DNA from: Gemmatimonadota bacterium | GTDB taxonomy: Bacteria > Gemmatimonadota > Gemmatimonadetes > Longimicrobiales > Gaopeijiaceae | DNA: 64,000 nucleotides | Reading direction: 5' to 3' | NCBI GenBank assembly: GCA_022823365.1 | Contig: JAJDXG010000062.1 | Coordinates: 1-64,000, forward strand | Part shown: in pieces, positions 18,304 through 26,956 of the stretch | How the letters are laid out: each line of letters begins with the position of its first letter | Numbering within the stretch: the first letter of the stretch is position 1 | Position numbers and translations under genes: made by a program | The notes under the pieces: generated by a model | Seen by the model: only the letters and a program-made list of their open reading frames with translations | Databases searched by the model: none | Told to the model about the DNA's origin: nothing

Positions 18304-19227
18304 TCAGCCCCAAACGCGCCTCCGCCATCGGACGATCGTGGGTTCTACGACCCTCTTCAGGTACTTCGACCTGGGTGACTTTCCCCACCAGCCGGACTGA
18401 CCGGGTGCGGAGGGATGATTGAAGGTCAGAACGTCCACCCGTCGTCCGGCAATGTCAGTGGTCTCGGGAACCACGGGGCCGTCGTATCGCGCACCAGGCT
18501 TCCTGCCGAGCCCCAGCGGGCTTCCGATCCACGATCGGACGCCTTGCCCTTCAGCAATGATGACGGTCGGCTCCAAGATCTCCAAGGTCTTGCGGAAGTG
18601 TTCGCCGCAGTTTCGCTGCATCTCCCGACTCGACGCGCCTTTGCCGGCATTGTCTCCCCTGGGTGGCTCCGCGAGCGCGGTGCAAAGCAGGTAGTTGACG
18701 AGCGCGAAGGCGTCGAAGATATGACCGCCCTGAGAGTGGTTGCGGAATACCGTTTCACCATGGCGATCCGCGCCCGCCTCTCTGCCCAGCAGCAGGCGGA
18801 GTATCGACGTCGTTCCCGCCATGTGCGCATTCCGCTTCCCGAATCGTGTTTCGGCCGAGCCGTTGATCATCGCCGCCCGCGCCTTCAGGTCGACCAGCGT
18901 AGAACGCTGCCCGTACTCTTGGCCCACCACGACGATTCTGAGTTCGCGGCCATCCACCGTGAGGTCATAATGCCTGCCGACATGGCTCATCTGACCTCCG
19001 TAGAAAAACTCGGGCCGACTGGCTTGGCACTGTTGGAAGTGCCTGCAGATGAATTCTCCATCCGCCAGCAACCTCCGGCGGACATACGCCTCGAGCTCAC
19101 GGATGCGCCCCGTCGTCCTGACCGGGTCAGACCGGATGGGAGTGTCGGGCACGTCATTCGCGGTCGATGATCGGCTCACCCGAGGTCGCTCACCGTCACC
19201 CGCTTCTCGGGACCACATTCGCCTCAT
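18304..19227 (-). CDS. Uracil-DNA-glycosylase-fold protein at end of the restriction operon
   Basis: 307 residues; the ATG at 19,227 overlaps the hsdR stop as ATGA, which decides the start. Motif VVVGQEYG (about 100-106) fits the first catalytic loop of the UDG superfamily (compare VIGEAPG or LGQDPY types), and FNHPSAPGQSGWWG near the C-terminus fits the HPS motif of the last loop. Two Cys occur before it (CRHFQQC), too few to infer an iron-sulfur cluster. UDG-fold enzymes remove uracil or other bases from DNA; some act in phage defence by excising modified bases. Translational coupling to hsdR argues for a role with the restriction system. The substrate is unknown. Confidence 0.65.
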   Translation of the reverse strand: MRRMWSREAGDGERPRVSRSSTANDVPDTPIRSDPVRTTGRIRELEAYVRRRLLADGEFICRHFQQCQASRPEFFYGGQMSHVGRHYDLTVDGRELRIVVVGQEYGQRSTLVDLKARAAMINGSAETRFGKRNAHMAGTTSILRLLLGREAGADRHGETVFRNHSQGGHIFDAFALVNYLLCTALAEPPRGDNAGKGASSREMQRNCGEHFRKTLEILEPTVIIAEGQGVRSWIGSPLGLGRKPGARYDGPVVPETTDIAGRRVDVLTFNHPSAPGQSGWWGKSPRSKYLKRVVEPTIVRWRRRVWG

Positions 19228-22200
19228 GCGGCATTCGGTTGCTCCCACGCCAAATCAAACACCACACCCCCCAGCCACCGCCGGAAGTCCTCATTATCCA
19301 TGAACTGCTTGAACAGCTCCGTATCGTCCTTCATGATCCCCGTCATGACCCGCAGGAGTGCCTTGTCGTGCTCAATCCGGGTGTTCTCCCGGTCCGAGTT
19401 CTTCTTCGCATTCTGAAACGCGGTGTCCTCCGCCACCCGTGCCGGAATCGTCTCGGTGATCATCTGGCGCACGCGGTCGTCGTCGACCCAGTCGATGTCT
19501 CCGAACAGGTCGTTGAACTGGCCGATGATCACCGACAGCCGGTCGATCTCCACCTCACCTTTCCCTGCTCCGCCAACCCCCGGTACCGGATCAATCTCCG
19601 TATCCTCGTCCTCCAGGATGATCTTCTGCATCGCCCGTTTCTCGACGCGGTAGCTGTCCATGTCGATCGTCTCGAGGATGCCCTTTGACAGATCCTCCTC
19701 GACGGGCGCCGGCAGCTTCGGGATCAGGAAGTTCAGGAAGATCGAGCGCTCCTCCCAGGCTTGGTTGTTGTAGGGGAGGATCGAGGAGAGGAAGGAGTAG
19801 GTGCGGACGAATCCCTTGGCCTTGCTCTTGAAGGCGACCTGCTGGTCCTCGTCCAGATCCTTGAGGTAAACCGCGACGCACCGGTCCAGGATCGGGTCGA
19901 GTTGCTCGCGGGGCACCCCATCCAGATACCGCTCGACGAACCGTTCCACCTGCTCGGCCGAGTACACCTGCGCGCCGTCCAGATCCCCTTGGAGATCATG
20001 CAGCTTGTTCGGGTCGGTCTCGTCGGCCAGGATCGTGGTGCGGTAGTAGTTCGAGAACGCCTCCGTGATCGTCTCCGTGTCGTTCAGGAAGTCGAGCACG
20101 AAAACGTCGTGCTTCTTCTGGTGGGCCCGGTTGAGCCGCGACAGCGTCTGGACGGCCTTGACCCCCGACAGCGTCTTGTCGACGTACATGGTGTGCAGGA
20201 GCGGCTCGTCGTAGCCGGTTTGGAACTTGTCGGCGCAGACGAGAAAGCGGTACGGGTCCTCCTGGAACGCCTCGGCAATCTTGCTCGGCGGGAAACTGTT
20301 CAGGCTGGCCTCGGTCACCATCGCGCCGTCGTACTCCTTCTCCCCCGAGAACGCGACGATCGCCTGGTACGGGCTCTTGCGCTCCTTCAGGTACTTGCGG
20401 ATGGCGTGGAAGTACTGGATCGCACGCTCGATTCCGTTGGTGACGACCATCGCACGCGCCTGGCCGTCGATCTTGTGCTGGCTGATCACCTGCTCGTGGA
20501 AGTGGTCGACCATGATCTCGGCCTTGAGCCGGACCGCGTGCTCGTGACCCTCGACGTAGCGCCGGAGCTTCTTGCGGGCCTTCTTGACGTCGAACTCGGG
20601 GTCGCCCTCGACCGTCTTGGCGAGCTTGTAGTAGCTCTTGACCGGGGTGTAGTGCTTGAGAACGTCCAGAATGAACCCCTCCTGGATTGCCTGCTTCATG
20701 CTGTAGACGTGGTACGGAAGGTGCCGGACCATGCCGTCGTCCTGCGCGTCCGGAGCGCCGAAGATCTCCAACGTCTTGTTCTTCGGCGTGGCGGTGAACG
20801 CGAAGTAGCTGGCGTTGGGAAGCAGCTTGCGGGACTCCATCAGGCGGTTGATCTGGTCCTCGTAGGTCTCCTCCTCCGCGACTTCGCCAGCCTTGCCGAG
20901 GGCCTTTGAGATGGCGTCGCTGGTCTTCCCGCCCTGGCTCGAATGGGCCTCGTCGATGATGATCGCGAAGGTGCGGCCGCGCTGGTCGTTGCCGATTTCG
21001 TCGAGGATGAAAGGGAACTTCTGGATCGTCGAGATGATGATCTTCTTGCCCTGCGTGATGAACCGCCGCAGGTCGCCCGACCGCTCGGCGTGCCCGACCA
21101 TGGCCCCCACTTGAGCGTACTGCCGGATCGTATCGCAGATCTGCTGGTCCAGGATGCGGCGGTCGGTGACGACGATGATCGAGTCGAAGACGGGCGCGCC
21201 GTCCCGCTCCAGCGGGATCAACTGATGGGCCAGCCAGGCGATTGAATAGCTCTTGCCGCTGCCCGCCGAGTGCTGGATCAGATAGCGCTTCCCCGCCCCG
21301 TGCTCCCCGGCGTCCTCCAGGAGCCGGCGCACGACGTCGAGCTGCTGGTACCTAGGCCAGATCTGGACCTTCTTCGTCCTGCCCGTCTTCGCGTTCTTCG
21401 ACGCCACCAGCTGCGCGTAGTTCTCCAGGATGTTGGACACGCTCGCCCGGGTGAGGATGTCACGCCACAGGTATTCCGACCGCAGCCCGTCCGCGTTCGG
21501 CGGATTGCCGGCCCCGCGCTTCCAGCCGCGGTTGAAGGGGAGAAACCACGACGCCTTCCCCCGCAGGTGCGTGCAGAAGTGGACTTCGTTCTCGTCGAGC
21601 GCGAAGTGCGCCACGCAGCGCCCGAACCGGAAGAGGGGTTCGCGCGGGTTGCGGTCCTTCTTGTACTGCCAGATGGCGTCGGTGTACGTCTGCTTCGTCA
21701 GGCTGTTCTTGAGCTCGAAGGTGAAGACGGGGAGTCCGTTGATGAAGAGCCCGATGTCCAGCGAACGCTGCTTGTCGTCTTTGCTGTAGCGGAGCTGACG
21801 GGTGACGCTGAACTGGTTCTGGCGGAAGCGCAACTGGGCCGTCTCGTTCTGGGCCGAGGGCGTGCCGTAGAAGAGGTCGAGGTGGTGCGGGCCGTGCTTG
21901 ATGCCGTTGCGGAGGACGTGGATCGTGCCGTGCCGGTTGATCTCGCCCTGGAGTCGGGCGAGGAACTTGCGGCGGGTGGGGCAGTCCTCGCCGAGGCGCA
22001 GCGCGGGGGCGGTGTCAGGCTGGGTGGTGTGGAGGAAGGTGCGGAGTTGGACGAGGTCGACGCAGTACTCGCGGTTGTAGTCGTGGTGGTTGCCGGAGGA
22101 CCAGCCGACGCCGCCGTAGCCGGGCGGGGGTTCGCCGACGGTGCGGCCCGACGGGGGATCGCAGGGGTCGCCGGTGAGGACCTCGCAGATGAGGCGCTCG

Positions 22201-22229
22201 AGGCCGCGTTCGGTGAGGTCGGTGGTCAT
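19224..22229 (-). CDS. hsdR: Type I restriction enzyme, R subunit
   Basis: 1001 residues from ATG 22,229, which overlaps the hsdS stop as ATGA; an open frame further upstream is only hsdS in another frame. PD-(D/E)XK nuclease near the N-terminus: LDIGLFINGL with D158, then FELKN with E172 and K174. Helicase/translocase: Walker A HSAGSGKS (322-327), IIIDEAHSS (426-429), TATPKNK, and DKFQTGYDEP followed by LSRLNRA. It supplies ATP-driven translocation and distant cutting when bound to HsdM2S on unmethylated DNA. All core residues appear intact. Confidence 0.95.
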   Translation of the reverse strand: MTTDLTERGLERLICEVLTGDPCDPPSGRTVGEPPPGYGGVGWSSGNHHDYNREYCVDLVQLRTFLHTTQPDTAPALRLGEDCPTRRKFLARLQGEINRHGTIHVLRNGIKHGPHHLDLFYGTPSAQNETAQLRFRQNQFSVTRQLRYSKDDKQRSLDIGLFINGLPVFTFELKNSLTKQTYTDAIWQYKKDRNPREPLFRFGRCVAHFALDENEVHFCTHLRGKASWFLPFNRGWKRGAGNPPNADGLRSEYLWRDILTRASVSNILENYAQLVASKNAKTGRTKKVQIWPRYQQLDVVRRLLEDAGEHGAGKRYLIQHSAGSGKSYSIAWLAHQLIPLERDGAPVFDSIIVVTDRRILDQQICDTIRQYAQVGAMVGHAERSGDLRRFITQGKKIIISTIQKFPFILDEIGNDQRGRTFAIIIDEAHSSQGGKTSDAISKALGKAGEVAEEETYEDQINRLMESRKLLPNASYFAFTATPKNKTLEIFGAPDAQDDGMVRHLPYHVYSMKQAIQEGFILDVLKHYTPVKSYYKLAKTVEGDPEFDVKKARKKLRRYVEGHEHAVRLKAEIMVDHFHEQVISQHKIDGQARAMVVTNGIERAIQYFHAIRKYLKERKSPYQAIVAFSGEKEYDGAMVTEASLNSFPPSKIAEAFQEDPYRFLVCADKFQTGYDEPLLHTMYVDKTLSGVKAVQTLSRLNRAHQKKHDVFVLDFLNDTETITEAFSNYYRTTILADETDPNKLHDLQGDLDGAQVYSAEQVERFVERYLDGVPREQLDPILDRCVAVYLKDLDEDQQVAFKSKAKGFVRTYSFLSSILPYNNQAWEERSIFLNFLIPKLPAPVEEDLSKGILETIDMDSYRVEKRAMQKIILEDEDTEIDPVPGVGGAGKGEVEIDRLSVIIGQFNDLFGDIDWVDDDRVRQMITETIPARVAEDTAFQNAKKNSDRENTRIEHDKALLRVMTGIMKDDTELFKQFMDNEDFRRWLGGVVFDLAWEQPNAA

Positions 22230-23698
22230 GGGTGGGGGTGGGGGGGACTTGGAGTATCGGCTTGGGTCGCGACCGGTATCTCGGGGTTGTCGCTGGGGAC
22301 TTCGGTTGGGAGTGCGTCGGTCTCGGGGAGGGAGACGGCGGCTTGGCGGACGTCGAGCTTGCCGGTGACGACATCGGCGATGAGGCGGGTGCGGTATTCT
22401 GACAGCAGTTCGTTTTCTCTCTTTACCGCGTTCAAAACCTGTCCGAGACAAATTGTCCTGGAGGTAACGTACTCAAGTATCCGAACCTGTTCGCGAACCC
22501 ACGGTATGGCGATCGCCCTACGCGAAGTGGTCTGCAAATTGGTACGCTGCCGCGTTGCCCCAGTTGACAGGACGGCGGCCGCTACACGCGCTGTGGAAGC
22601 AAGCTGCAGCGCCACGAACGGTGGATGAACTCGAGTTTCGTCAAGGCGAAACCTAAAGCAGTCAGCCTTCACCATTGCCGGCCCGAGCTCTGCTGGAGCC
22701 ACACACGCGCGGCCAGCCGGACGCCTGTCGTCACCGAGCCCCGCTATCAGGACATCACCGGCCATCACGGAATGGTCACCCAGCGATGCACTATGCTCGC
22801 GCGATACGAATGCTCGGTCCTCGTCGAGGAAGACACCATGTCCAATGTTCTGCAAACGAACTACGCGCACTCCGGCATCGGTATAGTGTGATGACTTCAG
22901 TCCGGAACCGAAGGGGCCATCGCATCGGTCCCGTGCCACCCGTCCGAGTTGAGGGACCTCCCAATGCTCTGGCACCTCCCCCAACCACTCCACCCTGGAG
23001 TCCTTGTAGGCCGGATAGGGCTGGCCGGTTCGGACATCGATCTGGCCCGTGACGGCCTGGTGGATGATGGCCTGCTTCTGCTCCTCCAACAGCTCGATCA
23101 GCTTTTCCTTGGCGCGGATGTAGCGCTGGATGCGCCGGTCGGCGTGGTCGAGGAAGAGGACGATGGCGCGTTGTTCGGACCTTGAGGGCAACGGCACCCG
23201 CACTTCTCGCACTTCTCCTTCGCTGATAGCTGGTACCGGGCCAGGTTTCGCCATTCGGCCGAGGTCAATCCACTGTAACAGCTGGAACACAAACTCAGTT
23301 TCTGCACCCTTGACTACGTATCCCATGAGATTGTTGTCGATGCACGTCTCGCGAACCAAGATGCGTCGCTTGTTAGTGAGAAGAGCACCTCCAACCTTGG
23401 GGAAGACGATCGTGCCCGGGGGGAAAACAAACGCTCTGAGGCGGTCGGCTATCTTCCGAGTAACGGAATTGGCCGCAGTGGCAATCTCGCGACCATTCCC
23501 CATGCGATTCATATCGGAGACCTTCGCAAAAAGGATGTCCCCACCGGCGTTTCCCTGCGCAGAGATGGGGAAGCCCGCCCCGCTACAAAACCAGCCTACC
23601 CGTTTTAGGGGTATTACCCTCCAGTGAGTGGGCACCCGTCCAAGCCATTTCACGCCTGAATCCTTCAGGGCCGTGTAGGGTCTTAGTCCGTTCTTCAT
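22226..23698 (-). CDS. hsdS: Type I restriction-modification specificity subunit
   Basis: 490 residues. The ATG at 23,698 shares a base with the hsdM stop (TGATG). Two target-recognition halves are visible, each opened by a repeated element: LKDSGVKWLGRVPTHW (near residue 11) and YKDSRVEWLGEVPEHW (near 225). Each is followed by a variable region and a conserved helical spacer (ELLEEQKQAIIHQAVTGQID, and the LLSEYRTRLIADVVTGKLDV equivalent). HsdS sets the bipartite DNA target. The Pro-rich tail overlaps the hsdR start. No recombination repeats suggesting phase variation are present nearby. Confidence 0.93.
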   Translation of the reverse strand: MKNGLRPYTALKDSGVKWLGRVPTHWRVIPLKRVGWFCSGAGFPISAQGNAGGDILFAKVSDMNRMGNGREIATAANSVTRKIADRLRAFVFPPGTIVFPKVGGALLTNKRRILVRETCIDNNLMGYVVKGAETEFVFQLLQWIDLGRMAKPGPVPAISEGEVREVRVPLPSRSEQRAIVLFLDHADRRIQRYIRAKEKLIELLEEQKQAIIHQAVTGQIDVRTGQPYPAYKDSRVEWLGEVPEHWEVPQLGRVARDRCDGPFGSGLKSSHYTDAGVRVVRLQNIGHGVFLDEDRAFVSREHSASLGDHSVMAGDVLIAGLGDDRRPAGRACVAPAELGPAMVKADCFRFRLDETRVHPPFVALQLASTARVAAAVLSTGATRQRTNLQTTSRRAIAIPWVREQVRILEYVTSRTICLGQVLNAVKRENELLSEYRTRLIADVVTGKLDVRQAAVSLPETDALPTEVPSDNPEIPVATQADTPSPPHPHP

Positions 23699-25851
23699 CA
23701 ATGTATGCCGCTGACTATTTGGTGAACCAGGCCAGTCGTCTCTCGCTCCACCGCCAGAATATCCTCCCGAATCTCCTCCAGCGTCCGCATCGGCTCCGGC
23801 TTGTAGAAGTACCGGTTGAAGCTGATCTCATACCCGATCTTCACGCTCTTCGCCACGTACCACGCATCCTCCACGTACGGCAACACCTCACGCCGCAGGA
23901 ACCCCTCAATCCCTCCCTCCTCCTGCAACGGAATCTGCTCCGTGTCCCGCAGTCCCGAGTCGGGCTCGTACTCGACGACCCGCTTCCGAAGGCCATCGCC
24001 AACCTCGTACAGCCCCCGAGTCGGGTCCACCGCCGTCCCCCGCCGATGCACCCTCTTGACCACCGGCGCAGCCTCTTCATCCCGCTCCGCCAACGAATCC
24101 CGCAGTAGCTTCTTCCGCTTCGCCGTCATCGTGCCCCCGGGCTGCGGCATCTCCGCCTTCGCCATCTCCAGAAAGGCGTTGAAGTCCAGATGCGGCCCGG
24201 GACCCATCCTGTCCCCCAGCTCGTGCACCGCATCCCCAAGCTTCACATCCCCCGCGTCGATGCACGCGTCGAAGAACGCTTCCCGCCGCTCCTCCGACAG
24301 ATCCACCTTCAGCCGCAGCGGCCGCTCCACCGTCACCTTCCAGTACCCGAGCGCCTCGTTGTCGAAAATCTTGCTCTCCTCGGTCTCCTTGAAATCGAGG
24401 AACGTCCGGCAGATCCTCTGGATGTCCTCCGGTCCGAGTTCGCAGTTCTTCTTCCCCAGGTTCTTCCTGAGCGGCCGGGACCACTTCGTGGCGTCGATCA
24501 GCTGCACCTTGCCCCGGCGGTGCTCGGGCTTCCGGTTCGTGAGCACCCAGACGTAGGTGGCGATGCCGGTGTTGTAGAACATGTTGAGCGGCAGGGCGAC
24601 GATCGCCTCCAGCCAGTCGTTCTCGATGATCCAACGGCGGATGTTGCTCTCGCCCTGGCCCGCCGACCCGGTGAACAGCGAGCTGCCGTTGTGGACCTCG
24701 GCGACGCGACTCCCGAGCCTGGCCCCCTGCTTCATCTTGGAGAGCTTGTTGGCCAGGAAGAGCATCTGGCCGTCGCTGGACCGGGTGACCAGGGAGTACT
24801 CGGGATCGCCCGCGTGCTCGATCACGAACCGATGGTCGCGCATCTCCTTCTTGCCGCCCATGCGCTGCAGGTCGGTTTTCCAGCTCTTCCCGTACGGCGG
24901 GTTGGAGAGCATGAAGTCGAACTCGCGCGTCGGGAAGGCGTCGTTGGACAGCGTGGAGTGCTCCGGGCCGCCCACGATGTTGTCGGCGGCCGCCCCCTCG
25001 CCCTTCAGCAGGAGGTCGGCCTTGCAGATGGCGTAGGTCTCGGCGTTGATCTCTTGGCCGAAGAGGTGGGTGGACACCTCCTTGCCCCGCTCCCCCGCGA
25101 GCTGCTGCAGCACGTCCTCGGCCACGGTCAGCATGCCGCCGGTCCCGCAGGCGCCGTCGTAGAGCAGATAGGTGCCGTCGTCGATCTCGTCGGCCACGGG
25201 CAGGAAGACCAGCTTCGCCATGAGCTTTACGGCGTCGCGCGGCGTGAAGTGCTCGCCCGCCTCCTCGTTGTTCTCCTCGTTGAAGCGCCGGATCAGTTCC
25301 TCGAAGATCGTGCCCATGCCGTGGTTGTCGAGCCCGGGATGCCGGACCGTCCCGTCGGTGTCCATCACGGGCTCCGGACTCAGGTTGACGTCGGGCGAGG
25401 TGAGCTTCTCAATCAGCGAGCCCAAGGCGTCGGCCCTGGAGAGGCGCGGGATCTGGTTGCGGAACTCGAAATTGTCGAGGATCTCCTGCACGGTAGGCGA
25501 GAAGCCGTCGAGGTAGTCCTCGAAGTCGGCCCGGAGCCGCTGCTGGTTGGCGCGGGCGCGGAGGTCGTGGAGGGTGAACTTGGAGGTATTGTAGAAGTCC
25601 TGCCCGGCGGCTTCCCGGAGCGCCGGGTCCTGGTTGATGACATTCGAGCGGTCCAAGGTGGCCTTCATGTCGAGGACGGCTTGCTTGGTGGGCTCGAGGA
25701 CGGCGTCGAGGCGTCGGAGGACGGTCATGGGGAGGATGACGTCGCGGTATTTGCCGCGGACGTAGACGTCGCGGAGGACATCGTCGGCGATGCCCCAGAT
25801 GTAGTTGGCGATCCAGTTGAGGTTGGGGGTGGTGGCCGTAGTAGTCGTCAT
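23698..25851 (-). CDS. hsdM: Type I DNA methyltransferase subunit (N6-adenine)
   Basis: 717 residues from ATG 25,851; the open frame to 25,908 lies within the end of mcrC and is not used in my reading. SAM-binding motif I GACGTGGMLT and catalytic motif IV SNPPYGKSW are present, in the order of gamma-class N6-adenine methyltransferases. An HsdM_N helical region is N-terminal. The C-terminal 200 residues are helical and longer than in minimal HsdM. With HsdS it methylates the host target; with HsdR it forms the restriction complex. It lies 34 bases after mcrC. Confidence 0.94.
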   Translation of the reverse strand: MTTTTATTPNLNWIANYIWGIADDVLRDVYVRGKYRDVILPMTVLRRLDAVLEPTKQAVLDMKATLDRSNVINQDPALREAAGQDFYNTSKFTLHDLRARANQQRLRADFEDYLDGFSPTVQEILDNFEFRNQIPRLSRADALGSLIEKLTSPDVNLSPEPVMDTDGTVRHPGLDNHGMGTIFEELIRRFNEENNEEAGEHFTPRDAVKLMAKLVFLPVADEIDDGTYLLYDGACGTGGMLTVAEDVLQQLAGERGKEVSTHLFGQEINAETYAICKADLLLKGEGAAADNIVGGPEHSTLSNDAFPTREFDFMLSNPPYGKSWKTDLQRMGGKKEMRDHRFVIEHAGDPEYSLVTRSSDGQMLFLANKLSKMKQGARLGSRVAEVHNGSSLFTGSAGQGESNIRRWIIENDWLEAIVALPLNMFYNTGIATYVWVLTNRKPEHRRGKVQLIDATKWSRPLRKNLGKKNCELGPEDIQRICRTFLDFKETEESKIFDNEALGYWKVTVERPLRLKVDLSEERREAFFDACIDAGDVKLGDAVHELGDRMGPGPHLDFNAFLEMAKAEMPQPGGTMTAKRKKLLRDSLAERDEEAAPVVKRVHRRGTAVDPTRGLYEVGDGLRKRVVEYEPDSGLRDTEQIPLQEEGGIEGFLRREVLPYVEDAWYVAKSVKIGYEISFNRYFYKPEPMRTLEEIREDILAVERETTGLVHQIVSGIH

Positions 25852-25885
25852 GTCCGTGCGGGTAGGGTTTCCTGCTCCATTGGAA

Positions 25886-26956
25886 TCAGGTAGGCATCGC
25901 GGAGCCACTATAGCGCTCCCTCGGCAAACGCACCAACCCCTTCAAATCCCTCTCAATCGCCTTCCACCCCTGCCCCAGATCTATCGAGCACACCCGGATC
26001 CGCCGCCCCATGAGTTCGAAGCGGTAGTCGAAATCGCCATCGACCGCCGCGTACAGCAGCCAACCTTCCGGCTCGGGCTCGTCCGCCGAGGCCGCCGCGG
26101 CCCAATTCGTCACGTAGGTGAAGATCTGGTAGAGGTGGCCTGACTTCGCGCGCTCGACCCCGTACCGCGTATCCAGCGGACTTCGGTAGAACTTGGTGTC
26201 GAGGATGACCGTGCGTTCGGGAGACCGCAGCACGATGTCGGTCTTCATGCCCGGAAGATGCCGGAGGTCCGCCTCGCTTCCCTCCGCCCCGAACCAGTCG
26301 ATCCTGGGTGCGGTCACCCTGTAGTCTGTCTCCCGTTCGCAGAACGTCTTCACGAACTGCTCGAATACCAGACCCATCTTCTGCTCGTCCTCGCGGAAAT
26401 CTCGGAACTGCGCCGTTCCGTCCTCTTCATTGACCAGAAGATTCTCGTGGATGATGCGGCAGAGCTGCAGGAGAAAGCTGTAGAACCGGTTGTTGCGGTG
26501 GATCTGGACGGTACGGAAGAGACTCGCCGTCACACGGACATCGGACACCGCGTCCAGCTTGCGGTACAGGCGTTCGGCCCGGCGGCGCTCGCGGGGGTCG
26601 AGACCAGTGACAAAGGTCAGCTGGCGCAGGGTCGCCTTGAGAATCCGGTTCTGCGGCACGTCGTAGCTCAATTCATCGAAGGCGCAGTGTGTCTTACCGT
26701 TCAGCAACAGGTGCCGCTTTACCGTCGTCGCGAGATCGAGCTTGCCCTTGAGGCCCAGGATGTCCTCGTGCACCGCCAAGTAGTCCCGGTCGAGCCCGCG
26801 GGAGACAAGCCGCGCGACGCCTTCGTTCAGCACCTTGGCGAACAGGTCGACCAACCCGCCGAACTCTTCGGATCCGACATCGACCGTCTCCCCTTCCCTG
26901 ACGTGGCCCCAAGCGTAGCAGAGGAGATAGTAGATGTTCCTGACCGGAATCTTCAC
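25886..26956 (-). CDS. mcrC: McrC, nuclease subunit of McrBC-type restriction
   Basis: 356 residues; the start overlaps the mcrB stop by four bases (26,953-26,956). The N-terminus IPVRNIYYLLCYAW is typical of McrC. The C-terminal PD-(D/E)XK core is clear: KTDIVLRS (D240) and ILDTKFY (D253 and K255). McrC binds the McrB hexamer, stimulates its NTPase and cleaves DNA carrying modified cytosine. The catalytic set is complete. Confidence 0.93.
   Translation of the reverse strand: MKIPVRNIYYLLCYAWGHVREGETVDVGSEEFGGLVDLFAKVLNEGVARLVSRGLDRDYLAVHEDILGLKGKLDLATTVKRHLLLNGKTHCAFDELSYDVPQNRILKATLRQLTFVTGLDPRERRRAERLYRKLDAVSDVRVTASLFRTVQIHRNNRFYSFLLQLCRIIHENLLVNEEDGTAQFRDFREDEQKMGLVFEQFVKTFCERETDYRVTAPRIDWFGAEGSEADLRHLPGMKTDIVLRSPERTVILDTKFYRSPLDTRYGVERAKSGHLYQIFTYVTNWAAAASADEPEPEGWLLYAAVDGDFDYRFELMGRRIRVCSIDLGQGWKAIERDLKGLVRLPRERYSGSAMPT

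Noticed and set aside
22226-23698. Phase-variable hsdS shuffling
   Set aside because: Only one hsdS, no partial copies, no inverted repeats and no recombinase beside it.
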